A stretch of 64,000 bases of DNA from Heterotrichella gracilis (taxonomy: Eukaryota > Sar > Xanthophyceae > Tribonematales > Xanthonemataceae): assembly GCA_032358255.1 (NCBI GenBank), contig JAULBX010028271.1, positions 124,001-188,000 of the forward strand, written 5' to 3'. Shown here piece after piece: positions 1 to 11,843 of this stretch (position 1 is the first letter of the stretch; the number at the start of each line of letters is the position of its first letter). The notes below the pieces were generated by a model. The model had not been told where the DNA came from. It worked only from the letters and a program-made list of their open reading frames with translations, and made no database searches. The translations under genes were made by a program, and so were the position numbers.

Positions 1-834
1 GTTTTCACAGATACGGTTTCCCCCCCTGCCCTGTGCCCTGACAACGACATCCTGGCTCAAAACCCACTTTCTCTGCACCCACATACGCTAAACTCCTGTA
101 TAGATTTGCCTGGTCACTTACCTGCGTTCATAGATTTCCACCTGGGATTCTGGTGCACCACATGTGGAGTTTGGGTTCCTATGCATGCATGCATGTGCCA
201 GCTCCGAGTGAGCTGTTGCAAACCACAGGCACCGCAGCCGTAGACGTATGACCAATAAACTACCACCAGGTTTACTATTTATCTTCAGTTGTTCGACATC
301 CTGCCTGCGTGCAAAGCCGTAGTTTTCGACCTCAAAGATAACAGCTATGGCACTGGTCAGCAGTCTGGTGCTGCCTGCTCACGGGCGTGTCCTCACGAGT
401 ATCGCCCAGCAACGGACAGTACAGTGGCTCAGGGCTTCTGACGCCATCGGTGGCGCTCGTCTGCGGCCCGTTGGGGACCTACCCATCCGCAGCGGTGTGA
501 GGGGTCTCGTCAGTTGCACGGTGGGCACCTGTCTCCACGGGGCCAACCCCCCTTGTCCTTCAGGCTCAGCAACCTTTTCCACGCTGTTCTGTCAAGCAAG
601 AAGAGCTCTCTTTCTCGAAACCCTAAAACCTTAAACCCTACACCATACAGCCTATAGGGTCTATAGACAGCGCAAAGGGCTAGAATTCGCTATGCTCTCG
701 AAAAAGAGATCTATTAGCTCTCGAGACGCAGTGGGCGTTTGCCAGCAGCACAGCCTGTATAAGTGGGCGCCCACCTACATCTCAGATTGGTCCTCACTGT
801 CTCCAGAGCGTTGGCAAGCGACCAGTACTAACCA
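1..834. other. No gene recognised
   Basis: I see no supported exon here. The stretch has a short CATG/TGCA run at about 181-196 and a degenerate telomere-like patch at about 615-645. One open frame of 95 codons on the plus strand (347-634) has no recognisable domain and no homologous copy in the rest of the window, so I do not call it. Confidence 0.4.
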
Positions 835-950
835 GGAACGCAGCAAAGCAGCTGCCAACAGGCCATTCAAGAAGGATGCTGAACACGCTGGAGCTCCTTT
901 TCTAGCACATTTCTTGAATTGCTTGTTGGGCAGCTGCTTTGCTTCGTTCC
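835..950. repeat. Near-perfect foldback hairpin (possible small-RNA precursor)
   Basis: The segment 835-873 is the reverse complement of 911-950 with about three mismatches and one bulged base over 39-40 bp, with a 37-base loop. The stem contains GCAAAGCAGCTGCC. Length and loop size resemble a plant or algal microRNA precursor, or the remnant of a small foldback transposon. No flanking target-site duplication was obvious. The pairing is seen directly; the function is inference. Confidence 0.7.
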
Positions 951-979
951 AGGGAAGCACTGGGCATTAGCCAATGCAC

Positions 980-1080
980 TTGCAAGTGGGTCCATCTTGG
1001 TCCAGGTGGGTCCAATTGGGAGTGCAAGTGGGTCCAAGTGGGTGCAAGTGGGTGCGAGTGGTCCAGGTGGAGGTGGGCCG
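980..1080. repeat. G/T-rich minisatellite, about 10-bp unit
   Basis: A degenerate tandem array with unit close to GTGGGTCCAA and GTGGGTGCAA repeats for about 90 bp. The G-rich strand has many GGG runs and ends in GGTGGAGGTGG. Frames crossing it are low-complexity and should not be read as protein. Confidence 0.7.
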
Positions 1081-1328
1081 GCCCAGCAAGGAGGTGCTGC
1101 ACGTATAATTCACCGAATATTGACACGTGATGCATTTAAAAATGGACATCAGAAATGCCATTGTGCAACAATTGGCCAAAGGTCTAAGGGTGTGAGATGT
1201 CGTTTTCTGATGCCTTCAGGTGCACCACATGTGTACGCATGGCCAAAAAACTGATTATCACTTCGTAACTTCTAGTTAACTAGACATATTAAGCCCTCCC
1301 CTAAACCCTAATCCTTGATCCGCCCCGC

Positions 1329-1562
1329 AGCTGGATTCTGAGGAACTGTTGCTGCGTGACCAAAGGCTGCGTGAGCGGGAGGCTGAGCTTGATTCCCTGG
1401 CTCAGCAGCTTGCTGCAAAGGAGGCCGACCTGGTCCTCAGGGAGCAACGGGTGCAGGAGCAGGGGGTACGCAGTAGGATTTAGGGTTTTGCTGCACAGAA
1501 GGCTGACCTCATCTTGAGGGAGCATCAGATGCAGAAGTTGGAGCAGGGGCACAGGCGGTTCG
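1329..1562 (+). CDS. Coiled-coil exon plus a partial copy of itself (fragment)
   Basis: An open plus-strand stretch at about 1329-1469 begins after the acceptor-like CCCCGCAG and reads as a strongly charged heptad pattern (LRDQRLREREAELDSLAQQL and on), typical of a coiled coil. A second block at about 1489-1562 repeats the end of the first: AAKEADLVLREQ in the first block corresponds to AAQKADLILREH in the second. Between them is GTACGCAGTAGGATTTAGGGTTTTG, an intron-like link with a telomere-type motif. No start codon or companion exons could be joined on, so the parent gene is unknown. It may be an exon lost from a neighbouring gene copy. Confidence 0.45.
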
Positions 1563-1789
1563 CGGTAGGGTGTAGGGTTTTGCAATTGAGGGTGTATGGT
1601 ACATGACCAGTGCAGGTGTTTGGGGTTTAGGATTCAACGTTGACCGGATTTGAGAAAAAAGATCCAATCCGGGAGACAGGCTTCCACACCTGGGGGCACT
1701 CATTCTACGGAACAAGCATGCGCTTGTCCTGTGTAAACAGATGTACAGCAGATGGTGGACACAATTTACCCCCGTTCCTCCCCGTTCCT

Positions 1790-4700
1790 CCTACCTGTAT
1801 CACCCCCATGTGGCTGTCAGCTGTGGCTGTGTAGCGGCTCCTATATAACAGGCTGGAGGGAACCAAAAGGGAAAGGGCAGGCGTGTGTCGTCAGGGCAAT
1901 GGGAAGAGCAAGGGAGTGATGGTGGATGCTGCAGAGGGGAGGAGCACTCTGCCAGCGCTGCATCACAGGTGGCCTCACTTGGCAAGTTTGCCCATCGCGC
2001 AATACACGTCACGAATATGGCGTGTGTGGGGCAACATGACGCAGCCTGCAAACTTGCACTTTAGTCTGGCGTCAGGTGATGCATGTGTGCTGCAAGGATG
2101 CGAGTACATCAGGCATGCCCTCCTCAACATTGGGTTGAATCAGTCGTCACAGAAGAGGGACAGGCCATACTATGATTACACTTTCCCACACCAGCAGCAA
2201 GCCATGTCGGTACACGTGCATTGTATCTCGCTCACGACTGCAGTAGATGACCTTTCAGGCCTTGCGTCTGTGCGTCTTACCATCAATTCAATGGTAAGTA
2301 CCGCAGCACACAGGTTGTGTGAGCAGCGCTTGTTCATATATCACAAAATCAGGACGTTGCAATTGCTGGCAGCCACCATCCCATATAGCCACCCACGCCC
2401 GCCAATTCACAAATGCCTGCCACATATCACCACCCTTCACCCTAGATTGAGGGACTGCGTTTGTATGCGGCAAGAGTTTAAATCATACTAAACAAAGGAA
2501 GCGAAAGTTCTAGGGCAGCATCGCCTCAACATTACTGGTACCCCTGACCTGCAATGAACACAACCAATTTCCAGGTTAAGGTTCATTGCTCAGAACGGCT
2601 CATGTCACCACCATCAACAGCTACCATGCCACTGCAGGCACGCCACACCGCTGCCTGCCTGTACGGTAATCGCAACAGTGCATTACCAGCCCTGCCCCCC
2701 GCATAAACTGGCAACTGCACATCACTACCACACTGCCTCGGCTGCTTAGCGCCATCTGCTCAACTCCTGCTCCACCTCTGCTCCACGCATTGCTTCACTG
2801 CGTATCCCACCTCCCATGCACCACCCTCACCCTTGAGCACAGCGCACTTCCCACCCCCGCCGCCGCGCCCCACCACAATGACTGCACCCAGCCCTCCACT
2901 CGCCCAGCAGACACCGCCCTATGACAGCCCTGCAAAACAGAACAGCCAACTCAATCGAACATTCCCAGGCACGACAATGATGCTGCAACCCTTGTAACCT
3001 ATACTGTGGCTGATACTCGCATGATGCAATCAAGGCTGCAGTAGCACTGCATGGCATGCTCGTTCTCGCCATGTGCACACACAAATTAGCACAGCCCATA
3101 TCATCCCGACCAACCTGGCACACACCCAGCCCCTTCCATACATACTCACTTGCAGCGGCGCTCACAGGAAGTTGCATGGCAGTCGGGCTGGCATTGGCGA
3201 CCCGACCACGCTCGGCAGCGGCATCCTGCCCAGCTTCCAGCCAGGGCAGCCCCTCAGCAGGCGGCGTGAGCGTGACCCATGTGACCCAAACCCCGGCTGG
3301 CTGTGGCTGCTGTGCCCGCACTGCATGGCCGCAGACAGCGCGTGCATCTGCGCCAGGCGCATATAATGTCAAGAGCTATAATAGTGCGTCTACAGTCAAA
3401 AATGTATTTATATCACACATTATTCTAGTAATTACAATCAGTGATTGTTGCAAAGATGTTGAGGTAAACTGTCGGATAATATAGCTCACAAAAAAAGCTC
3501 ATTAGCTACTAGTAGAGATCAAGAGTTCATTTTTTTGTAAATCAGCCCTTTTTCAAGCAGATAATAAAATTTTTTTCAGTTTTTATAAATCCATATTTTA
3601 GAAAAAGCGGCAAACATAGCTGATAAAGACCATCTTTAAAACAAAAAAGTTGTGTTGCCATTGCCAGCTACCTCGTTGTTTTCAAAATGTCGTTGTTTTC
3701 AAAATGTGCCTTGTTTAGACATCGTTACATCGTGCTATGATGCTGCAGAAAGATCAACAGATTTCAGGATGACTATGACGTCTCAGTTTACATGGAATCA
3801 ATGAACAGGATAAGAATGAAGGCAATAAGTGCCTTCAGCTCCAAAGGGCCCCTGCGAGCCTGCAAAATAGACTGGTAAGTCGTACTCGAGCCTTCTTCAC
3901 GCTTACCGACATCTTGACAGTGCTGATGCCCCTGTCTTTCCTGCCCACCTTCACCAGCTCGCCCAATTTCTTGTCTCCCATTGGCACCACGTTGCCGCTC
4001 ACTTCGGCCAAGCTGGGATCCTGCAAGGGCAGCAATGAAAATGGCCCATCAGCCCTATCACCTTCATAAACAAGGGGTGCACCACCAGTTCAGCTGCCAA
4101 GCCCCTGCCACAGGTGCTGCCGTCATCCCCACATGCAGCCTGCTTCCTTGCCAGTGGCCACACCCATGCTCACGTGCACGTGCCATACCCTACCCAAGAC
4201 CCTAGGGCATTGCCATTCTCCTGCTGCACCTGGTGACTTAACATTGAAACTAGCTCATGCCTCCAGCTGCAGGTGCCAGGTGTGTGGTCAAGGTGCTTGT
4301 AGTCAACGCCATACAGCATGCCGGTACACTCACCAACTCAGGCGCGTCACCATTGCCTTCTCGGTTCCAGTGGCAGATGTACACGCCCCCATCCTTGTAC
4401 GGTGCTGCCTCCACGGGCCACCCCTCGTACTCCCCCAGGTCAAGATCGAACAGCTCCCCAGCCAGTTCCTCCAGGTCCATGGGCCACAGGCTGTCAATGA
4501 CTGTCTCGGCAGGAATCACGGAGTCGACCCCCAAGCCTTCCAGATGCCTGACCAACTTGTTGCGCGCCAGAGGGGCAAGTCGCACGATGCCGTAGGCGTT
4601 GTGGTCGAAGAGGTCCTCTAGCGTGGGCCCCAGTAGGGTCACCTTGACAACGTCTTTGGTTCTTGCAGCTTCCTCCTCCTCTAGGGTATCCGAGGACACA

Positions 4701-5261
4701 CACGGTAGCAGTCAGTGCCCAGTTGAAGGTTGTCAAGACGGCTGAGGGTGGTTCTCCCAGATAAACACAGGCAACCTTGCATAAGTGGGCCGGTGGTTAC
4801 AGACTTGACCTAGAACACCCAAAGCACAACGCAATGCGTGTCATGCCTGTAATTGCCAATACCCATTCAGTTGGTGCAAGCACAGAGACTGATCGTTTGG
4901 GGCTTGGAGGCAGCAGCCAGCCAGTGGTACTCTGCGCCAACAGTGCGTGTGCACTCTGCGGTGGGTGCTGCACCCTCACCACAGTGCTACACCCTCACCT
5001 CCAGCCTCAGTAAGCTAAACCTAAGCTCAACCTCCAACCTAGGGAGCAGACTTTCCGGAATAGCTCACCTAGGAAGCGCAGCACGGCGTCCAGCAGCTGG
5101 GGCCTTGGCGTTGATGCCAGCTTCTGCACACAGGCATCGTCCTTTTCGTGCAAAAGGTTGAAAAGCCTGCCAAACTGTCTCGGGCTCAGCCCCTCTGGAA
5201 TAAGAGCTCCAAACAAGGAGTGTGCTTGTGTCCTGTCCATAGCTGTCCACAGGCAAGTCGC
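1790..5261 (-). CDS. Family copy A: multi-exon gene of unknown function
   Basis: Exon 1 is 5069-5261 (193 bp) with the likely ATG at 5240. It encodes a helical module with GLSPRQFGRLFNLLHEKDD and ends in a conserved LDAVLRFLG at a GTGAGC donor. Exon 2 is 4334-4680 (347 bp), with VIDSLWPMDLEELAGEL and a terminal EGWPVEAAPYKDGGVYI strand, donor GTGAGT. Exon 3 is 3907-4020 (114 bp; VVPMGDKKLGELVKVG), donor GTAAGC. Further family blocks follow at about 3366-3150 and 1960-1790, but their frame is uncertain because no single frame stays open in every copy. Exons 1-3 have the same lengths or frame-preserving differences in copies B and C, suggesting real coding sequence. The two-module layout loosely recalls the ubiquitin-like header of Crinkler-type proteins, but I cannot confirm that and assign no function. 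Confidence 0.55.
2490..3060. repeat. Repeat block R, copy 1
   Basis: This pyrimidine-rich block on the plus strand has CTCAACTCCTGCTCCACCTC, then a stretch ending GCCCTGCAAAACAGAACA and a CCAGGCACGACAATGATGCT tail. The same block recurs in the same orientation at about 12.53-13.06 kb and reversed at about 41.80-42.36 kb. It lies downstream of a family gene copy each time, so it belongs to the duplicated unit. It may be a decayed exon-intron stretch or an old mobile element. Confidence 0.6.
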
Positions 5262-6390
5262 CTGCAGCAACAACAGCACTGAGTAAGTCAATCAAGGAGG
5301 CTGTACAGACACTACGGCAGTAACTACTGCTTTAGGGCGTCCCGGAAGGCTTGTTTCTAGGGTTTGGGTTGGAGGTTGGCCAGGCAGCAACATGTTGGGT
5401 TTTGCTCGCGTTTTCAAGCCAGTACTATTACAGGCTATTGGCTATGTGACTTGCCTGAAAAAGCAAACACCTTGAACAAATATGTTGCACAGCCTCGCAG
5501 GTGGTAGCCGCGATATTGGACCCAACAGAGTATGATACGACAGACAGGACTCGGCCACCCACGCCATTTTTATTGGAGCCGAGTGCTGACGACCCAATCC
5601 CCTCATCAAGACTTGAGAGCACAGCTGCCAAGCCCACACAGGCTAGAAGGAAGGACCCGAGAACCTACTGCAAGCTTGCTGAACTAGAACCTTCCGCTCC
5701 GACCTGGAGCTTACCTGCCGTTGCCGTCCCTTCTTGGGATTCACCCACAGCCGTCTACTGCCTCTCCACCCAGCTTGTTGACATCTGGTGCCTCTCCACA
5801 AGGCTTGTTTTGTGCCAAACCGGGAGCTCACGCCTTGTTGCCTCCACCTGTTGGCGTGAAGGTGTGTTTTGGGCAGATATATATATCTGCTGGGTGACCC
5901 ATCTCCGACTGCCACGTCAGCGTGTTTCTCGAGCGACCTCCTCGACACGAGCTATCAATGCATCAATAAGGCTTTGAAGCCAGCCCAAGTTCAGGTGGGT
6001 CCCATTATATTGTAGGCACAGCATGCTGTCAAATCTTAGCAGGTGGTGTTGTGTTCCGTGATCGGAGTAACGCCTACCAGTCCTGTGGCCACACGGAATG
6101 GGGTGATGCCGTGCCTCTCAGTTGCTACAAACGGATACCAATTTAACGTTTGCTATGGTTATTGTCTGTTTTGGTTGCTATAGCAGACCGTTTACGGTAG
6201 CCTTTATTAAAATACCACGGTAACGCCTGCCCATGGGTCGCAACCGAAACAGTCGATTGCCGCATCACAGCGCCTACAGGGCACAGGTAAGCTCGTGGGC
6301 AACCCAACGTGTACAAGGTTAGATAGACCATATATTCACCAAACGAGCTTACAGACGTTGGTTGAACACTTCGTACACTTCGGTGCAGGG
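5262..6390. other. 5' flank of copy A, no gene recognised
   Basis: The upstream part, about 5430-5700, is the reverse complement of about 46.85-47.09 kb, the equivalent flank of copy C, so it is part of the inverted duplication. An 18-bp perfect palindrome built on alternating AT (GCAGATATATATATCTGC) lies at 5873-5890. Open frames here are short and unconvincing. Confidence 0.45.
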
Positions 6391-6980
6391 TTCTACAAGC
6401 AGAATATGCAGCCCAGAAGGCTCACACTGAGCAACTGCACCAGGAAAACGGCCAGCTACAGCAGCAGCTGGTTGTGGCAACTGGTGCAGCCACCCACCAG
6501 CAGGGCTTGGTTTCACAGATCCAAGCGCAAGCAGCCCTGGTATGCAGCTACTTTCAACAGGTTGCAGCAACACAGTACCGCCACATCCTGCTGCTCGAGA
6601 GGGGTTTCCAGTACTACAGGCTTGCTTCTGAACTAGAGCACACGTTTTGGCTGGCACAGTCTGCTGCACAGCTGCGGGAGTTGCAGAACCAGATTCAGTC
6701 TGCCGTGCTGGCGTTGGATTGCCCACGAGAGACGCCACACAGCACTGAGCTGGGTGACAACTATGCCTTCAACATAGCTACAGCATCGGGACACAGCACT
6801 TCAAAGATACTCACCGGATTGTCCTACAACAACACCCAGGTGGTCGTTGAGCAAGATGTACCCATACTCACGGGGCAGCAGTGCAATGTGCGCATCCCGA
6901 GGGACACCACAGTCAGGAGGCAAGCTGCTGAAGTGATAACCATAGCCAGCCACAAGGAGAGCGGTACGAACCCTCTTTGA
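6391..6980 (+). CDS. Long coiled-coil exon (partial gene)
   Basis: A continuous plus-strand frame of about 196 codons starts after an acceptor-like CGGTGCAG near 6391 and stops at 6980. The first 115 residues are rich in Q, E, L and A in heptads (for example LHQENGQLQQQLVVATG and AAQLRELQNQIQSAVLALD), predicting a coiled coil. The last 60 residues are less regular and end SHKESGTNPL. I find no start methionine, so this is an internal or terminal exon. No homologue elsewhere in the window was seen, except general resemblance to the coiled-coil fragment at 1.3-1.5 kb. It is located between copies A and A' and may be the start of a plus-strand gene that runs into A'. Confidence 0.45.
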
Positions 6981-7539
6981 GCTGCTGCCCATTGCACTGC
7001 ACCGCCTGCCTGCCACAGCCCCGTGTAACGAAACCCTTGGTGATGTTCTGCAAGACTGGTCAGGCACTTGGGGTCCATCAACGTTGCATTTAATGAACAA
7101 AAGAAGCAAGGGAGCAACCTGCTTGTGGTGAGTGTCCACATGTTTGACTATGACAAACAGGGGCCATACTCAACAGTTGACGGGGTGGCAAGGCTGGGTA
7201 ACGGGACCAATACAATGCCCACTGAGCATGTTAAGCGCACACCTGCCCTAACTACAGTTGGGGCACCGGCCCATCAATAAGCTTCTCAGCAGCACCAGCA
7301 GCAGGCGCCGTGCCCCCGCAGCAGCCAATTTTCTAAATTACAAATCTGCTGAATCTAAAATAATATTGTTTTCCTAGCGATTTACAAAGTAAACATTTTA
7401 TTGTGCGAATCAACTTCAAATGTTAGCTATGTTATCCTATGTTATCTAATATTATATCTCGAATTTTTTTCCAAAACTCATTGCTTTGATTTACAAGAAT
7501 ACTGCGTACTATAAGACAGTTCTCAACGTATACTTACTG

Positions 7540-8720
7540 TTATGCCTCTTAAAACTATGTGTGCGCCTGGCGCAGATGCACGCGCTGTCTGCAGCCATGC
7601 CGTGCAGCCACAGCCAGCCGGGGTTTGCGGCACATGGGTCACACTCACGCCGCCTGATAAATGCTGGGCAGAATGCCGCTGCCGAGCGTGGTCAGGTCGC
7701 CAATGCCAGCCCGACTGCTATACCCCTTCCTGTGAGCGCCGCTGCAAGTGATACTGATTGCATCATGCTCATGTCACTCGTAGCTGCTCAGGTGGACAAG
7801 GGTTGCAGCATCGTTGTCCTGCGTGGAAACGCGCAGGGTTGGGATTGGTCAGCTTCCAAGTACCGTATCCACGTGTGTGTGCTAAACCCTCAACGCCTCA
7901 AGCAATATACCCATCTGTGCAGGCCTACGAGCTGCAGCGCTGGCAGAGTGCTCCTCCCCTCTGCAGCATCCACCAACATCCCCCTGGCCCGGCTGTCCCC
8001 AACCCTGCCCACCCACGCTCCCCCTGGGACCCCTCCAGCCTGTTCTACAGGAGCCGCCTCACAGACACAGCTGACAGTCACAGGGGGTGATACAGGTAGG
8101 AAGAACGAGGAGCAGGGGGGTGATTTTGTTACCACAATTTGTTGTGCATTGCACAGGGCAGGCGCGTTGCTTGTGCCATCTCACGGGGGGGGTGCCCATG
8201 GGTGTTGGCTTCAATGTAAAGGCCAAAGCACATGCGCGGCTGTTGCTCATTGGCCTCTTTGCTCTGTTATTGGTATGACGCAGGGGAGGAGGAGGATGGC
8301 GAGCTTGCAGATGTGCTGCGCTGGCTGAGGGGGCAGTGGGCACTGGCTGGGGCCGGGAGGGGGGTTTGATGCGGCAGTGTGTGTGCTCCACACACACGAG
8401 TGTCTGGCGTTGGACACAGCAGAACTATCTGAGGGTGTTTGTGCATCTGGGATGTTTGTCTGGAGACTGATCAAAGCACCCAGTGAGCTGATGGCATCAG
8501 GCTATGTAGCTTGCTCCCAAATTGTTGCATGGACCAGGTAGATCAGCAGCCTTGGCTGGCGTTCGTTCGGGGATAATGTCACTCAACCTTGGATAATGTA
8601 TTTTATATATCATACTGGCAGTAGAAATGATGCCCACCTTCTGCAAATCTATAAGTTGTTTCGCCAGGGCGGGGGGCCGCGGGACATTTGCCAATGGCTA
8701 TCATAGTTACAGTTACATGC
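7540..8720 (+). pseudogene. Family copy A': degraded 3' half, plus strand
   Basis: Blocks at 7560-7750 and 7890-8090 match the later blocks of copies A, B and C (LAQMHALSAAM; FYRSRLT). About 8280-8350 matches the last codons of the F-box gene (LRWLRGQWALAG in another frame), and 8400-8700 matches its 3' flank, including GATCAAAGCACCCAGTGAGC. The reading frame is broken several times, the middle of the F-box-like exon is missing, and exons 1-3 are absent. It mirrors copy B of the right arm. Confidence 0.55.
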
Positions 8721-8921
8721 GTGGCCCCAAAGGGATGCATCCACCGGAAGTCGCCAAGCGCCAGTGACTCTTGTCCAACACAATATGCTGCCAACCCCAA
8801 AATGACCTCTGGCAACAGGGTCCCCCTTCATGCAACGCTGGTACTGTATACCAGGGTTGCCAACGCTACTCTTCCCTTGAATTTTGGAGTGGAAATTCTG
8901 CCTAGGCTGTAACAGAAATGG

Positions 8922-9186
8922 CTAGAATGCGTGAACACTAACGACAGTAAGCTTGCAGAGGTTGGGCTAAGTCTGGCTCTGAGCGCTTATATGCGTTGCT
9001 CTGAACGCTGCGCTTCAGGAATTCCAACATGCGCCAGGTCACGTGGATCGTGCCCGGCTGTACCATGACTGCTGTGCAGCTCCTGTATTAGGGTTCTGGA
9101 GGCTTCACGAGCCAGCTATCCCTTGTCGAGGGTTCTATTGAACCCTTCTTTAGGGTTATTGTAATTAACTGGAATTCTTGTTACAT
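8922..9186 (-). repeat. 3' LTR of the Ty3/gypsy element
   Basis: It is about 95% identical by eye to the LTR at 11843-12113. Read on the minus strand, it starts TGTAACAAGAATTCC directly after a purine tract. It ends near TTCACGCATTCTAG, so the exact end is uncertain by about 6 bp (TG..CA would place it at 8928). It contains TTTAGGG-like motifs. Compared with the other LTR it has a small deletion near 9024-9030. Confidence 0.88.
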
Positions 9187-9204
9187 TCCTCCCCCCTTTT
9201 GCAA
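9187..9204 (-). other. Polypurine tract of the element
   Basis: On the minus strand, AAAAGGGGGGAGGAA lies directly before the LTR start TGTAACA. This is the expected position of the plus-strand primer of an LTR retroelement and fixes the element's orientation. Confidence 0.75.
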
Positions 9205-9649
9205 CATGCCTGTCCTCAGGCATTGAGGGATGAAGGTGTTGCAGCAGCATGATAAGGTGGCCAGTCTTATCAGCTACTGTACACCGCACAGCCTGCATAT
9301 GGACTGAAACGGGTGTTTAGTAATGTAGGGTAAGATAGGATCCTATTTTGTAAATTTATTTCACCCATGCGATTAACGCATGATGCCAACAGCATTGTAT
9401 GGCAAACTGGCAAGATATGGAATGATGTGCACATCTAATGTTGCTCTGTTCACGCAATGCGAACGAGCTATGCTGCAGCAGCTGTGAGGTCTGCGGGAAA
9501 GGGATGCCCAGGTGAACAAGCACAGGGCAGGTATCATGCAAGTGTGTGGCGCACTTATGCATGATCTGCAGCCTCCATGAGGTATGTGCAGATGTACAGC
9601 TAGGCAAAAATGCACAGCATGTACCACAGCCTCTAGTGATCACTATTTC

Positions 9650-11042
9650 TTAATCTAGCACGCGCCTTTTCTGGCCTACGTACCAATAGTCAGCAGTGGC
9701 ATCTTGGGCATTGCGCAAAGCGCTTTCTGGCAGCCACTTGTTGTGCTCATCGCCAAAGTAAGCCCATTTGACCAGAAACTTTCTGACCATCTCTTTGCCT
9801 TGCTTCACGACCTTGGTGTCCAGTATCTTCTCCACTTCAAAGACAGAATCTGCTTGCACATTCACGTTAGGTGCTGCAGGCTGAGGCCTGGATGCACGCT
9901 TGTAAAATTTAAGCAGACTGACGTGGAAAACTGGGTGACTTTTTTCAGGCCAGCATTTAATTGCAATTTGTAGGCAACTTTGCCTACCTTTGCCACAATT
10001 GGAAATGGTCTTAGCCATTTATGCAAGAGGGTTCCTCGACCTCCTTCCTTTGCAGCCTTGATTGTGATGTTTTTGGCATTTAACATCACCTGATCACCAA
10101 CAGCAAACTCTACATCTCTTTTTCCTTCATTATAGTATTGTTGCTGCCTGGCTTGCGCCACACGCATGCATTCCTTTATTTCTTTCAGGATTGCATTCAT
10201 GTGGTGTATGTAGCTATAGACTGCAGGTGCATCAACATCATCAGATTTGGTGCTGAGGTCTAGAGGTGACCTGGGATGAAACCCATAATTTGCATAGAAG
10301 GGTGTGCCGCAGATGATCTGGTTGATGCTTGCCATGAGTTGTTTAATGCAAACTCTACCTTGGGCAGCCACTTGTCCCAGTCATCCTGGCGGGCATTGAC
10401 GTAGTGGCGCAACACCTCTTCTATGATCCTGTTGGTCCTCTCTGTTTGCCCATCAGTTTGAGCATGGTAGGCCGTACTCAGATTCAACTGCGTACCAGTG
10501 GCCTGCCACAGGGACCTCCAAAATATGCTTATGAACTGTGGTCCTCTGTCTGAGACTATAGACCGTGGTAACCCATGCAACTTCCATACATGATCCATAT
10601 ATAGGTCAGCAGCTTGCTGCGCAGGACACCAGCTGCTGGTGAGTGTGGGTATTAAATGCACCATTTTGGTGAGTCTGTCGCACACCACCATTACAGCACT
10701 TTGCTTCGTTATGGTTATGGGATGTTCTGGGATGAAATCTAGGCTAACATCTGCCCACCTTTCATCGGGGATTTGCAGTGGCACTCCCAGTCCTGCTGGA
10801 GCTTGGTTGCCTGGCTTGCATCTCTGGCAGCTGTCGCAGGTTGACACCCACCCCTTGACGTCCACTGTGATGTTAGGCCACCAGATGTGCTTTGCCTTGA
10901 GTGCCTGCAATACTTTCTCAACACCAAAGTGAGCGCCAAAGGGAGCATCATGCACTTCCTGCAGAATCCTTTGCCTCAAATCACAATCAGGAATGTACAC
11001 TCTATTGTCTGCATTGTAGTACAACCCATTGCGCGCAGGCAA
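9650..11042 (-). pseudogene. Integrase plus C-terminal chromodomain of Ty3/gypsy pol
   Basis: The frame from 11042 carries the zinc-binding HHCC region (HIWWPNITVDVKGW, then CDSCQRC) and the catalytic core with D (SLDFIPE), D (SDRGPQF) and E (IIEEVLRHY). The frame shifts once near 10.33 kb, where GTPFYANYGFHPRSPLD continues, and again near 9.96 kb. The last part is a chromodomain, with VEKILDTKVV, FLVKWAYFG and KWLPESAL. The catalytic triad is present, but the frameshifts mean no single protein is made. In chromoviruses the chromodomain directs integration to particular chromatin. Confidence 0.9.
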
Positions 11043-11102
11043 AGTTTATGCTTATTTGTTTGCAGGTATGCACCTTGCTCGTAAGCAGAAATCAGATCGC
11101 TC

Positions 11103-11843
11103 CTAAATTGAGCACCTGACATGCCAATTGGTTTGATGGTTACTGGACCATCCACCTTCTGCCAAATGGCATCCTGCTGTTGCGTCCTGCGCTTTTAAAA
11201 ATTTAGCAGGTGACTCACCTGGTGACTCATCAGACGTGGGCGCATTATCAGGGGCAGTACTTGGGTTTGCACTTGGTGGTGACATATGCGTCCCACCCCC
11301 CTTTGACTGCAGCCTAGTCATTGCACCTAGGGTAATCCTACTGAATGCATCAGCAGGGTTGATAGCACCTGGTATGTGTTTCACAGAAAATGAGGATATC
11401 ATCCAAATATATCAGCACAAATTTGCTAATGTAGTCTCTGAACACTGTGTTCATGACTGATTGGAATAATGATGGAGCAGTTGTGAGGCCAAATGGCAGA
11501 ACTACATATTCACATAGGCCAAGATGCGTAGTAGACGCTGTTTTGGGGATATCTTCTTCGCTTATTTAATTTGGTGGTACCCCGCTGCCAGGTCAATACT
11601 GCTAAACACTTTAGCGCTTTGCAGCTGGTCTAGCAGGGCATTAATCCTTGGCAGTGGATATTTATTTTTCACTGTGATTTTATTGAGTGCACGATAGTCA
11701 ATGCACATGCGCCATTTGCCATTAGGCTTTGGCACAAACAGTACTGGAGCCGCATATGGTGAAGATGATTCCCTGATATAACCATTTTCAATGAGGGACT
11801 TCACCTGGGAAAAACAAGAGGCTCTGAAACTCTGTAACATCAC
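11103..11843 (-). pseudogene. Reverse transcriptase core joined to the RNase H end (deleted)
   Basis: The first frame (11843-11562) has the RT fingers and palm: [27 protein letters not shown] and [12 protein letters not shown] are recognisable by family pattern. After a one-base frame change it continues through LPFGLTTAPSLFQ to the catalytic IYLDDILIF. Directly after that motif the sequence jumps in frame to VKHIPGAINPADAFSR, the end of the RNase H region. The RT thumb and nearly all of the RNase H core are therefore absent. This is an internal deletion, not an intron, because no GT..AG borders are visible. Confidence 0.85.

Noticed and set aside
1883-2491. 202-codon plus-strand frame
   Set aside because: It runs opposite the later blocks of copy A, and the matching region in other copies is not open in this frame.
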